DNA from: Theobroma cacao
Taxonomy: Eukaryota > Streptophyta > Magnoliopsida > Malvales > Malvaceae
DNA: 64,000 nucleotides
Direction of reading: 5' to 3'
Assembly: GCF_000208745.1 (NCBI RefSeq)
Contig: NC_030850.1
Span: forward strand, 18,845,069-18,909,068
The translations under genes and the position numbers were made by a program. Below are positions 52,152 through 64,000 of this stretch, in pieces (position 1 is the stretch's first letter; each line of letters starts with the position of its first letter). The notes below the pieces were generated by a model that was not told the DNA's origin, did no database searches, and saw only the letters and a program-made list of their open reading frames with translations.

Positions 52152-53070
52152 ATGTCATTAAAGTCTTATCTAAAGTTTCAAAGCGGTGTCTATGAACCAT
52201 AAGAGCTTCATTCCATATTATCAAGCTACATGCCTGGACCAATATGGCACGTTAAGTTTTTTTTTATTTGACTTGTAGAACATTCATTAATTTTTAAAGA
52301 GATTTTGAGCTTTGAGTGAGTTGTTTTGGCACATAGTAAGAGTGAAGATGTAATGCCTGAAAAACTGCTAGAACAATTTTACCTATAGATGGATTCCAGA
52401 AATAATAGTATTCCATAAATATGTTTTGTTTGTACCCCTATGTTCATAAACAAATATCATTTCTCCTTTGTCATTTTCAACTGATTGTTTAATACATTGA
52501 TTAATATTCATTTTTTTAGTTTTGATACTAACTACAAATGTAATTCTTGAAGTTCAATTAAATTGTAGTTCATCTCTTCATATATAAGTTTAGTTTTTTG
52601 TAAATTCAAACTTGCTTGACTTGGAATTGGCAATTTATATTCGGAAAAAGAGGTACAATTCTTGTTGAACATATCTTCCAAAGCAATCAATACATAAATT
52701 TTTGAATAATCTTTCAATATTGAGTATTGCAAAAATGCAAATGCACACTTCAATCTATAGTTAATATCATTTGGAAACAAATACTAATTGTTTTCCCAAA
52801 GTGCTATCAGATCTATTATCTCACAAAACATTACAATAGGTACAAAAAGTTGCCTTAGTTGTTAGCTTGAAGCCCATTGTGAAGTTTGAGCTAATGCATC
52901 ATTCCATTCTTGGTCATCACCTAACAAACCTAATGCTTTACATGCTGCTTGACAAGTAGGATGCGTAATACCATCGATTGTTCTAATTTGTTCATAGCTA
53001 GTGACTTCATTGACTACATTCAATACCATACACATAAAATTTAATTCACCTAAAGTCGGTTGTACATAAT
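52152..53070 (-). pseudogene. Helitron Rep/helicase remnant, copy 2, helicase part
   Basis: Minus strand. GELNFMCMVLNVVNEVTSYE...THPTCQAACKALGLLGDDQEW (52862-53095 frame), then DINYRLKCAFAFLQYSILKD (52532-52780), a degraded Walker A (RGTNKT), GGRT-HSR, and the Walker B region SLIIWNEALMVHRHRFETLDKTL ending at the MITE. It joins the 59560 piece across an LTR insertion. Several stops separate these segments. Confidence 0.82.
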
Positions 53071-53729
53071 TGTCACAACCCAAATCTTGGGCCATGACCA
53101 GTGCATGGGCCTAATAGGCATAGCCCACCAGATCGAACCAAGCCTCTCTATGTAAACCTGTCAGTAGTCCATCTATCACTTCTCTTTCTTTAAGATGTAA
53201 ACCTCATAATTTCTAATAATAATAATAACTTCTTCAAAATTAAATCGTGAAAACCAAGTATATACCATTCTCAAAATAAGGTTATCATTATCAACCCTAA
53301 ACGACATTGTTAATCAACTAAACATACAGAGTTCACAACAAATCTCACAATTTATATTAAACCATCACATATAAACATACAACGGACCCTTGACTACCAA
53401 CGGAGTGACTTTCGGCGTGGGTACTATCATTGAGTGACATGGTAAACCTATCGAAGGATGAATATAAGGAAGACCCTCAACCTAGGAATCCAACTACCTT
53501 CGGACCTGAAAACTAAAATATGAAGTTGAAAAGAATGAGTATGAACTCAGTGAGTAAACATAAGAAGGGAACAAGTAAACGATATGGATGATTTTTTTTG
53601 AAAACATGATGCACTTGTATTAAAACAATGCAATTTGTATATCATAAACAAACTTGATGCCACGTTGACTTTTAACTCATTTTAAAAACATTTAAGAATA
53701 TCAAATTTCAATATTCAATTCAATCACAN

Positions 53730-53758
<29 letters not shown>
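53730..53758. repeat. (TA)n microsatellite next to an unresolved base
   Basis: About 14 TA units directly after the N at 53729, inside the mosaic LTR. The N suggests a sequencing or assembly problem at this repeat, so its length is unreliable. Confidence 0.85.
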
Positions 53759-53762
<4 letters not shown>

Positions 53763-53875
53763 GTATACATAAGTGTATATATATATAGACATTTCAAACA
53801 TACATCCAACACATTAAGGTCATTCCCAACTAGTCAACATGGCTCAACGCACACAACCACCATCCTCAACTTAAC

Positions 53876-54126
53876 TTATGTGCACTTCCACACTGCACAT
53901 AGCTAATACCATCATGTGCACTCCCACATTGCACATGGCAAATATCATCATGTGCACTCCCACACCGCACATGGCATCTATCATCATCATGTGCACTCCC
54001 ACACTGCGCATGACATATATCATCATCATGTGTACTCTCACACCCCACATGGCATATATCATCATCGTGTGCACTTCCACACCGCACACCACCATCACCG
54101 TCATGTGCACTCCCACACTGCACACT
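53876..54126. repeat. Hairpin minisatellite, 36-39-bp unit
   Basis: Seven units of ATGTGCACTCCCACACTGCA with CATGGCATATATCATC, varying by single bases and by 3 bp in length. Each unit contains TGTGCA and TGCACA separated by about nine bases, so each can fold into a small hairpin. It occupies a position in this LTR similar to the 42-bp hairpin repeat at 46126-46282. Confidence 0.9.
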
Positions 54127-54199
54127 CACGGTTATAATTATCATTCAATATTATCTTTTAAAGCATAACACACATAACAACATATAACAAGGATCTTTG

Positions 54200-57100
54200 T
54201 GTCACGACCCGGTACTCTCATCGAGCTCGTGACAACAGCCGCGATGTCCCAATAGACAGTCATCGCTCGAAATGCCGATCGAAATCTCGCAAGGCTTTAA
54301 TATCAGTTTTCTCACCTCTCTTGTGATCAACAGTTGTAAAATAACATGTTTTGAGAGATTATAAACTATTTTCAAATTAAAACAATAGAAAAATAATTTT
54401 TGTCTCACAGGGGCATTTTGGTCATTGTTCCTCACAAATCTTGAAACTAGTTAAAAATGTAGTATACGAGTGAAAAGCACATATTTCATAATCAAAAATA
54501 AATTTAGATGTCTAAAACATTCATTTAAAGCGAAACTATATCTATTTGAATATAACAAAAATATTCAATAAAATATTCTATTTTCTTATAAAACAATATT
54601 TATAGAGTTACCGGTAAGTAATTTTTATAGCGTAAAAGCTAAGTAAATTCATACATACTGTAATACAGATAACCAAAGTATAAAATTTAATTTACAGTGA
54701 CACGTGGGCCCACGAATAACCAAAAGTATAAAAAAAATAAACTTACAGTTTTTGGATGATGCAAGTCCAACTGTAGTCCTTGACGATATCAGCTATCTAC
54801 AGTCTATTACGAGCCTGAAATGGGTGGAAAGGAGGGTGGTGAGATTATAAAATACCAGTGAGTAAACAAACATCATTTAAATCAGCTAAAGCCGAGTAAA
54901 AGGAGACAATCAAAATATCCCATCACATTACGTATTTCACAATTTGAAAATTCATCCTAACCTATGCAAACGGTTGTATTTCATTTAGTTTCTCATTAAG
55001 GCTTATGACTTTCATAAACATTTGGCTCATGCCATCAAATAGTACTCGATGACAACTTGATCAGAGGCATACCTCGAGCCCGCCAAAGCTGTTAAAAATT
55101 TTGTATACACGTAAAACATATTTTTATTTTGTTTTGAAAACACAACCGTTCCTTGGCATTAGCGAAGTTCATGATCACGAGGTGGTTCAGCATGACGTGA
55201 ACTTTAACTATACCTCAGGAAATACCCTATGCGCCTCTCCAACCAAGGTATGAATATAACTGGATTTCGTGCCCCTCTAATAGGCTGGTCCACAGAACCC
55301 GCCCATTACAGCAAGCTAAACCCACCATACAATAAAATTTGCAATAGAATGACATGACAATTATTTTATTTTACAGCCTCTCAAGGCAAATCAATAATTC
55401 ATGCATTTTCAGCACATTTAGCAATTCAACCATTCATGCCAATATTGCCATAAGCCAATCAATTAAACCATAAATTTACAATATATCAAGTGGTCTCCAA
55501 TTACTCTATTTTCAAAGTCATCATTTAATTTCAAGACAATTTATAAAATCATTTCATTTAAATACATATTGTTTATAAAACCTAAAAATTAACCATTAAA
55601 CTCATTTTCTATAGAATTCACAAAAATCGAATAAAAAGACTACTTTAGATAATTAAAATGATCATAAGGTTACTCACTTCACAATAGCAGGATTTTTACG
55701 TCGCTATTGATTCGTACTCGTATAATTATTCTTAGTTGTCAGTCACCTACGTCGTTCAACACGCTCCCACAACAAACTTTTCTAGCAACAATTTAAATCC
55801 AATATGCTTAGTGCATCAATTCCACTTTTCTCTCTCATTCTATCATAAATCTACATTATTTCTCCTCATTTCTTCCAATATTTTACCATTCAACTTAACA
55901 CTCTCTAACCAAATTATGCATCTAAATTCCTCCAACATCAATAATTCTTCACAATGAATCATTTAAAATTTCTTAACTTCATTCGAGCACTATTCGTAAA
56001 TTTCACATTTTCTTCTTTATTTTAGTCCTATGACACCTCCTAATAAAATATTTAAATGTTGTATTAAAGTAACTTAAATTTAATTCATATCACTAATAAT
56101 AAAAAATTTAATTAAATAAATGGCTAACTTAAAATAATACAATTTCATAATAGGCCAAATAAAAGCAAAGAAAATTTCTTTACCTTTTTGGACTATATTA
56201 GTTCAAATCCAATTTTTTTCCACCTTCATTCTCTCTTGGGCTTTTCTTCCTTTATGGTTATTGGGATCTTTTATGATCACTCCTCAACTTCTATCTATTG
56301 GGTCATGCCCATTTTTCTTTCTTGTTGGGCCATGCCCATTTTTCTTTCTTCTTGGGTCATGCCCATTTTTCTTTCTTGTTCTTTTCTTTTCTTTTCTTTT
56401 CTTTCTTCCACCGTCCAGTAGCCCTTGCTTGTCTTTCTTTTTCTTTTCTCACATGCACAAGCTGTCCTAAATTTCTTCCTCTCTCTCCCTCTCACCGTCG
56501 GCCACACTTTCTAGCTTTTTCAACCATAATTTTTCAGTAGCTAAGGTTGCTCATATTGAGTACAAAATCAGCAGTTAAGCTACTCTATTTCTCCTAAAAA
56601 ACTAGCAGCTAAGTTGCTCTATTTTCCCTACAAAAATCGACAGCCAAAACAACAAAGATTAACAACCAAAACCACACCTTACAGCCTTCAAAATTAGCTG
56701 CAAAAATTGCACTTCTCAGCCTCCAAAACCAGTAGCAAAATTGTACTTTTCAACCTCTAAAATCAGCAGCAAAACTGCACTTTTCAGACTCCAAAATTAG
56801 TTCTTTCCTCCTCTAAAATTTACAGCAAAATTGCCCCCTCAACTCTGCTATTTCTCCTCTCACTTTCTTTCTCACGCTCGACCTTTTCTTGTTTCTTTTT
56901 GTCTCTTTTCTCTTGGCTGCTTCTTTCTCTTTTCTTTCTTTTGTTCTTTTGTTTCTCTTTTATTCTCCCTCATAACCGACTTCTCTCTTTCCTCACATGG
57001 CCTGCCACTCCCTTCCTTTTTGCTTTCTTTGAATTTTCCTTGCCTTTCTTTTCTTTTTCATCTCTCATTAATCACTTGGCCGGCCCCTACCATTCTCTTC

Positions 57101-57852
57101 TCTTATTATTATTATTTTTTTTCAAGTTGCATATTGATCACATGGGCGGCTGCCCTTTGTTCCCATATATTTATATTATTATTATTATTATATATATATA
57201 TTTATTAACTTCAATTAACACATTTGCACTAAATCCTTGATTTTATTTCATTTACCACATAACCCTCCAACTTTCATATTTTAAAATTCGATCTTTCCGA
57301 TGTGTTTAAAAATTCTAATTTTCATCTATCTCTTTCCTTTACACATGTACAATCAAAACATCGAAATTTTACTTTAACGCGGTGTCACCATAATATTTTA
57401 AATACTTACTTACCCGTGCTAACTCGATTTAATAAAATCATGCGGTTTAACTTACGTCATTTATCTTCAAAAATTTATTTGTATTTCTTCTCCCCCACTT
57501 GGATCAACCATATGATCCTTCTTCATGACTGATTTTGATTTCGACATCCGGTTAAATATTAGCATTTTAATATTATTTTATTAATAAAATATTATTTTAT
57601 TCTAAAAATTTCCTCTTATCTCTTCGGTACCTAAAATATCTTATTATACCTCAATTGACTTTCGAATCACCTTTTCTCTCACAAATTCTCTTTCGATAAA
57701 AATATTATTATTTTATTATTATTTCCTCACGTGCGGAATATTTTATCCTAAACTATTCTTTTCATCTTTCATCACTTTTAAACATTATAATTGACCTCAA
57801 TTTGCATCCGATCAACTTTATTAATCACTATTTCAAAATATGGGGTATCACA
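54200..57852 (-). mobile_element. Nested solo LTR, mosaic of L-like and T-like ends
   Basis: Plus-strand start TGTCACGACCCGGTACTC, end GGGGTATCACA, 3653 bp, flanked by CTTTG at 54195-54199 and 57853-57857. Its plus-strand left half (54200 to about 55670) matches, in reverse, the end of the gypsy-type LTR, including the GC-rich core (about 55010-55330). Its right half (55680-57852) matches the L-family LTR start. The switch is at GTGAGTAA (55677-55670, minus). Confidence 0.88.
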
Positions 57853-59559
57853 CTTTGCATGATAATACATTCCACAAAGTTCATTATTTTATTGGTCATA
57901 CACATAGTTGCATAGTCCGACATTCAAAGAAAATAATATTAACTGCTATGCCACTAGTGTAAAACATCACAATATTTCCAATGCATCACGTGCGACAATT
58001 CAATCGACAATTTAATAAAATATTTCAAATATGTGATTTGTCACATTATATGTTTAACAACATAGAAATATCACTCATGGAAGGCTTGTTCCTGTGCATA
58101 CTTTTTAAAAAAGTTAACCAAGAATACTCAAATACTTTATTCAAATGCATGCACATTTGTTCAAAACATTTTAAATGCAAATTCACTCACCTTAATAATG
58201 CCACCTTACAAGACTAGCATTCACAAGATCCTAATCCAAATAAATCCTTAAGTACAATTGAACCTATATTTACCAATAAACCATAACAACCTCAATTATG
58301 TCATAAATTTGAATTTAATAATTGTAATAAATATACACTAGATAATCTACAATCTAACCTAACATTAACCTATAATTCTAGTCTAATTCACAAACCCATT
58401 AAACCAACTATTCCAATTTAAAGTTTCTTTACTTGGATAAGCTTGGAGGTATACAGATCAATAGAAACCTAATATTTCCACGAAAATTTTTTTGAAGAAA
58501 ATTAGTAAACAAAATATGAAAATATAAACCCATAAATTTTAAAATTAAAGAGTTGAAAATGTATACCTTTTGGCTTTAAAACCGTAGATTTGAAGCTAGA
58601 AAAGCTTAGGTAGTGATGAAAGTGGTGTATAATGGAAAATGAAGAAAATAAAAGAAGAAAAAAAAATTTTTTCTTTTCTCTCTCCTAAAGTCCGTTTGTC
58701 ATGAGAATGGGGTGAAGGATGGTGGATTTGGTGAAAAAAGGAAATAGAAGGATGAAGAATTAAGAGAAGAAAGAAAGGGAAAAGAAAGGAAAGAAAAAGA
58801 AAAAGAAATTGATTTTGGTTGCAAGGAGGAAAGTGGCGTCGGGTGGGTGAAGAAGAAGAAGAAAAATGATCCTTGTTGGAGAGTGAGGGCTGGTCATGGG
58901 AAAGAAAGAAAAGAGTCAAAGCTTCTTTTGGAAGCTTTGACCAAGCTAATGGTAAAATTACTATTTAGCCCTCTAAGGTTCCCACTTTTTATAATTAAGT
59001 CCTCCCATCATCTTTTAATTCCAATTTTCTCCTATTTTTCTTCCTTAACACTTGCACAAATAAAATATCAAAGTTATACTTCTCCAACTCGTCTCTATAA
59101 TATTTAAATATATACTTACTCTTTCTTGGTTTACTTAATGGAGGCATGCGAGCCCCACCGACGTCATTTTTCCTTCAAAGTTCTTTCTTACCTCTTCTCC
59201 CCCAATTAGATTAGCCATATAATCTTCCTTCATGACTAATTTCAACATTAGATAAAATATTAATATTTTAATATTATTTTATTAATAAAATATTATTTTA
59301 TTCTAAAATTGCCCACTTGTCTCCTCGGGTCTTAAAATGTCTTATTATGCCTCGGTTCACTTCCAAATCACCTTTTTACTCACTAAATCATCCTCAATAA
59401 AGATATTATTATTTAATTACTATTTCTTCATATGCGAAATATTTTAATTCCCAACTATTCCCTTCATCCTTCATCACTCTTAAACATTCTAATTAACCTT
59501 AGTTGGTATTTGATAAGCTTTATTAGCCACCATATCAAGGTACGGGGTGTTACAATAAT

Positions 59560-61532
59560 TTATTCTACCAATGCACTTTATTTGTTGTCTTCTCTTCCAT
59601 TTCATCTATTGCTTATACCAAACAAATTTTATTGGGAAATCAACATAAAAAAGTTGTTTAGCATTTTTATTAGTTACCATCCATTCTGTAAACAAGGTTT
59701 TCCTTACATCTGGTCTATGAATTATTCTATCCAATCTCTCATTATCATTAAACATTTTGTAGATTCGGTAAATGAATTACTGATTTTTAAACTGCAAGTT
59801 CTCAATGATGTATTCTAAATCCAAAAAGTCTCCAACATGATTTATAAGTTGACAAATATCTACAATTTAAATACGTTTTAATTTCATCTGTCTCAATACT
59901 CCTCTGTCGCTGGTCTTGATTGGAAGAAAAGTCAACATTTTTTAATATAGCTTGTGCTCTATCTAGTCTTTTATTGATATACTTGTATAGATTTTTAATG
60001 GCTATAAACGACTATAAATCTCCACATCAACATGAGCTTGATAGTTAATTACCAACCAAATATTTTAAGGAACCACAAATCTATTGTCTAATTCAATTCC
60101 ATTTTTTTCAACTACATTTTCTGAAATATCTTTTCTTTTGTAAATTGGGAATCCATCTTCATTTATTGTAATACTTCATTGAAACTGTTTTGGGAAATAT
60201 TTTGAGCAACATCTTTTAACCATACATTAAGATTGAGGGTTTCCATTACCACATGGCTATGTATAATAAAATTTATAACTACTTCATATCCTATTAGATC
60301 ATAATCTTTATTTGGCAATTCAATTGATATGATCTTATCTATATCATCAGAAGATAAACATTTATAATATGGATGTAACCAAAGAAGAATATGAATGTGT
60401 GGCAAATCTCGTTTCCAAAATTCAATCGTACACATAACTGAATATTTAATGAAAAAAAGTATATATTAATATGTAAGTCTATAACAGTATAAAATTATAA
60501 ATAAATTATTTATGGAAACACTAAATCTAGTGATGAGATTCTATTATCTTACCGGTTGTAACATGTCCAAAGTGGTTTTTCTTCATCAAATCTTCGATGA
60601 AGTAACAAAGTTTAATCTTAAACACCTTTAAAGTTAGATCAAGTCTATCTTCTGGTTTTTGTTGAGGAATCAAGCTTAATGCTTCTTGAATTTCTATCCA
60701 TCTTGCATTACAAGTAAATGTAATAAACAAATCATGATAGCCATAATACCTATATATTCCCATTCCACCTTGATGGTTTTGTACTATATATCTAGGGTTA
60801 CCAATAAAGCTTGAAGGCAAAATTATCCATTTTCCAACTATGGTCCCATCAAACATCGCCTCTTGTAAATGCATTTATTAAACCTTTATACACTTCAGAT
60901 CTTAAATTTTTCTAATTATTCTTTATGTATTTTAATCTTTGTTCTTCTATAGTTGTAAAATCATCAATGACAAACTGTTGAAAAAGTTTACCTCATTCTA
61001 GTAATGTATTTTGAACAATCATACATTGTTCAATTATATATGCATAATATTCCTACATGGTCAGAAATGATCGTTTATCTTTTTCTCTCTTAGGACAATA
61101 AACATATTTTATATCAATTGTGTATTTATCTTCACCATAAGGAAACAACAAAAGATATTGCATCGCCATAAAAGAAGGATGCAATTCACTTATTCATTTT
61201 AGTCTTTTAGTAACATGATCAACAATGATAGTTAGATTTCCATCATATTCTCCTACATCTCCTACTTTTAGTCCAATAATTTTATAACAACTTGGGGGTG
61301 CATAATTTGGTTCTCCATTATCTGGACTCTTTATAATCCCTAGTCAAATAGGAACGTAATTTAATGTTCTAAATCTATCTCTTACTGATCTAAAAGCTTT
61401 CACAACTTCATTGTTTTCATCAAGCATTTTCGAAAAACCTTAAACTACTAATTTATCAACAACACTATTATTTTTTAACATAAATACGTTCCATTCTATT
61501 TGAGATTTCATTATCAATATCATAAACATACA
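59560..61532 (-). pseudogene. Helitron Rep/helicase remnant, copy 2, N-terminal and Rep part
   Basis: Minus-strand translation follows Helitron Rep/helicases from the N-terminal domain onward: MLDENNEVVKAFRSVRDRF, ISELHPSFMAMQY, LLFPYGEDKYTIDI, LFQQFVIDDFTTIEEQR, then the clean frame 60874-60527 (GNPRYIVQNHQGGMGIYRYYGYHDLFITFTCN), then LPHIHILLWLHP (HUH motif, 60163-60435) and the DGFPIYKR-ELDNR-VVP linker. Several in-frame stops and an intron-like break interrupt it. The 5' end is cut by the LTR at 61533. It contains the empty site for the copy 1 LTR insertion (TATCT at 59960-59964). Confidence 0.85.
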
Positions 61533-61600
61533 TGTCACAACTCAATCCCAAGCCATGGCTAGCGCATCGGCCAAATAGCTATACCCCATTACGTCGAAGC

Positions 61601-64000
61601 TGTAAAGCCTGACCTTATAAAATACTTGTCATGACATGCATGTGATGGATAGCATATTTGCATGCTAGGAAAGCCACGAAAATCGTTAAAAGCTGGTAGT
61701 GTACTTAATAGTATAACTAAGTTGAACTAAGCTTCGAATTAGATCAAATAGGAATTTTAAGGTGAGATTAAGAGCTTCACAATCTAGGGATGACTCAAAA
61801 TGGTAATTCGGAGTTTGAGGATCAATTTGGAGTCAAACTGAAATTTTTACTATCTAGGGGTAAAATGATCATTAGCCACTTGGGGACAAAATGAGAATTT
61901 TTAGAAAAGATTTTTTGCCATTTGACTTATTGGAGTATGATTTGAGTATTGGAGTATGATTTGAGGTTGAGAAGTGAAAAAAAATTATAATTTTGGTATA
62001 TTTCGGAGCATAAGGGTAAAATGGTAATTTTACCATTCTAGGATTAAAATGGTAATTTTGTGATTCTAGGGGCAAAATTGTAATTTTACACACCCGACAC
62101 TTGTCCAGCACATGGATTTTATCCAATTTTATCACGGATAATTGAAGGGATTTATATGGTGGAGAGAGAAAGCTTAATAGTTAAGAAATAAAAATGGGCC
62201 AATGAAATGGTGACACGTGTCAAGTTAATATCCATTTATTTTTTTAGCTTTAAAATCAGCAAAAATCAGCCTATTTTCTCTTCATGTGGCTGGCCATAGT
62301 AAGAACAAAGAGAGGAAAGGAAAAACAGAAAACCCAGGTGGGAAAATTGAAGAAAAAGTGTGAGATTTCAAGGAATCAAGCAATAAAGGTAAAATTTCTT
62401 GATTTTGACTTGTGATCTACCTTTCCCATGCATTTCTCCTTATTTTCCATGATTAAATTTCATGTTTTCATGGTGAATTCATGGCTGACCAAATGGGTAT
62501 GGAGAGAGAATGAAGTTGGATTGATTTGATTCTAAGTTATGTTAGTGTTTTTAGTTAGTTTAGCATATTTAGAAATAAAACAACAAGAAAAAAATTCATT
62601 TTCTCCCATTACCCATAAGAGGCTGAATTTTATAGGGAGGATATTGAGGCTGAAATTGATGATATTTCATGATATTTTGGTGATATTTAATGATTGGTGA
62701 GGCTAGAAATTTAATGGGAAATTTTGGCATGAAAATCTGAATTTTTACCTAATGTATAGACATGTGCAATTTATCATTCGGACTGATAAATTGAATCATA
62801 TTCATAGTCATTGAGATGTTTTAAGTATAATTGGAGTGTAGAAAGTGAAAGAAATCGATTTGGAGTTAAATTGGAGGTTATAGCCAATTACACCGAGAAT
62901 AGTGCGAATTAGGTCGAATACTGTATTTAAACGGCTATTCGGACATTTTTGCAGTCCATATCATGCATTAGTAGTCTAAATTAGTTTAATTTCGATTTAG
63001 TACCAATGTAGTAAGTTTTTCGATTTTGTACTATGTCTAGGTGGTGAATCCTCCGATAAAGGCAAGGAAATTGTACCCGAGGATCGGTAGTCAGAGTACT
63101 CTAGAAATTCAACTTTTGAAATAATGAGTAACCTTATCATCATTTTAATTATCTAAAGTGGTCTTTTTATTCAATTTTGTGAATTTTATAGAAAATGAAT
63201 TAAATGATTGATTTTTTAATTTTATAAATAAAATGTGATTCAATGAAATGATTTCATAAAATTGTCTTGAAATTGAATGATGGCTTTGAAAATAGAGTAA
63301 CTGGAGACCACTTGATGTGTTGTAATTTATGGTTTTAATTGATGGCTTATGATTATGTGTTGGCATGACTGGCTGAGATTGTGGTTTGTGAACTGTATGA
63401 ATTATTCTGTTTTACATTTACAGGCTAGGTAGTATAATATTAGTCATGTCATGCTGTTAAAATTTTATTGTATGGTGGGTTTAGCTTGCTACAGTAGGCG
63501 GATTCTGTGGACCAGCCTATTAGAGGGGCACGAAATCCGGATATATATATATACCTCGGTCGGAGAGGTGCGTAGGGTATCTCCTGAGGTATGGATGAGT
63601 TCACGTCACGCCGAACCACCTCGTGATGATGAACTCCGATAACGCCAAGGAATTACTGTGCTTTTCAAACTAAAAATATGTTTACGTGTATACGAACTTT
63701 TTAACAGCCTTGGCGGACTCGGTTAGATGCCTCGGCCAAGGTATCCCCGAGAATGATTGTCACGACCCGGAACCTCCCTCAGGCCCATGACAATCGTCGC
63801 GACGTCCCGATTGACACTCATTATCCAAAATGCCAACCGGAACCCCGCAAGGCTTACGTATCAGTTTCTTTCCTTTCCTGTGAGCAATCATTGTTAAATA
63901 TCGAGTTTTTAGAGAATATATACTATTTTAGATCAAAAACAATCAAAATAAAATTTTCGCAACACAGGGGTATTTTGGTCATTTTTTTCTCAAAAATTTC
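61601..64000 (+). mobile_element. Gypsy-type LTR related to the intact element, partial
   Basis: Starts TGTAAAGCCTGACC and follows the 31668-34622 LTR with many differences up to 63757, where another LTR interrupts it. It contains the short coding-like block (about 63039-63091), the GC-rich core (63480-63757) and a first donor-like GTAAAA at 62389. The second donor position reads ATGAGTAA, so the GT is lost in this copy. It is older than the intact element. Confidence 0.8.
63758..64000 (-). mobile_element. T2-family LTR, partial, at the right edge
   Basis: Starts TGTCACGACCCGGAACC (preceding bases ATGAT) and is almost identical to the start of the solo LTR at 15665. It is inserted in the LTR of 61601 just after the GC-rich core; the rest is outside the window. 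Confidence 0.85.

Larger units (their letters stand above)
53071..59554 (-). mobile_element. Solo LTR, mosaic of L-like and C-like ends
   Basis: Plus-strand start TGTCACAACCCAAATCTTGG and end GGGGTGTTACA, with ATAAT at 53066-53070 and 59555-59559. Copy 1 of the Helitron shows the empty site at 15173-15177. After removing the nested LTR 54200-57852 and one copy of its target duplication, about 2.8 kb remain. In LTR orientation the first part is L-like (TGTAACACCCCGTACC) and the last part C-like (same GGGCCATGACC-GTGCATGGGCC words and hairpin minisatellite). The change coincides with GTGAGTG at 58190-58184. Confidence 0.85.
61533..64000 (-). mobile_element. C-family LTR, partial, running off the right edge
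   Basis: Starts TGTCACAACTCAATCCCAAGCC within Helitron copy 2 (preceding bases ATACA). The start resembles the C-family LTR starts at 15587 and 53071. Only 68 bp are seen before another LTR begins at 61601; its end lies beyond the window, so no target duplication can be checked. Confidence 0.65.

Noticed and set aside
53866..54144. Cysteine/histidine-rich repetitive open frames on both strands
   Set aside because: They are translations of the 36-39-bp minisatellite, whose unit lengths are multiples of three, so all frames stay open by construction.

Overview
This is nuclear plant DNA, most likely a eudicot. The evidence is AT-rich GT-AG introns, a plant mitochondrial HSP60 gene, and dense LTR retrotransposons and Helitron remnants. 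All calls come from reading the sequence by eye; no search was run.

Left end (1-12.4 kb) is the genic part, and every gene is on the minus strand. A possible gene start runs off the left edge (51 down to 1). A two-exon gene for a 97-residue membrane protein lies at 1615-2426. An intact 18-exon gene for the mitochondrial chaperonin CPN60/HSP60 (575 residues) lies at 7734-12218. The spacers hold AT-rich DNA and several short tandem repeats.

From about 12.8 kb to the right edge the window is a nest of transposons. The oldest layer is two tandem, decayed copies of a Helitron Rep/helicase gene (minus strand), both carrying the same MITE-like insertion. Copy 1 is split by an LTR (15587-50376) with target duplication TATCT. 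That LTR contains a solo LTR (15665-18773, ATATT) and a large non-coding LTR element (19315-48174, ATTCA). The large element contains two solo LTRs in opposite orientation 31 bp apart (24023-26879, AACCA; 26911-29771, ATTCA), a recent complete Ty3/gypsy element of Tekay/Del type (31668-42661, GTATG), and another solo LTR (44339-46974, CAACC). Copy 2 is split by a solo LTR (53071-59554, ATAAT) that itself holds another (54200-57852, CTTTG). At the right edge a further three-deep nest begins (61533, 61601, 63758). Nine insertions have exact 5-bp target duplications, and each Helitron copy shows the empty site of the other's insertion.

The most interesting signals are: (1) two splice-donor-like sites at matching positions in LTRs of otherwise different families, plus a good acceptor just before gag of the intact element, suggesting a spliced LTR leader that would remove the primer-binding site; (2) a short LTR block with codon-like substitutions ending in a stop just before the second donor; (3) mosaic LTRs whose family identity switches at that donor; (4) an 83-bp intron-like interruption of the integrase of the young element; and (5) hairpin-forming minisatellites and a 5.7-kb inverted repeat. 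No prokaryotic features, rRNA, tRNA or CRISPR were seen.
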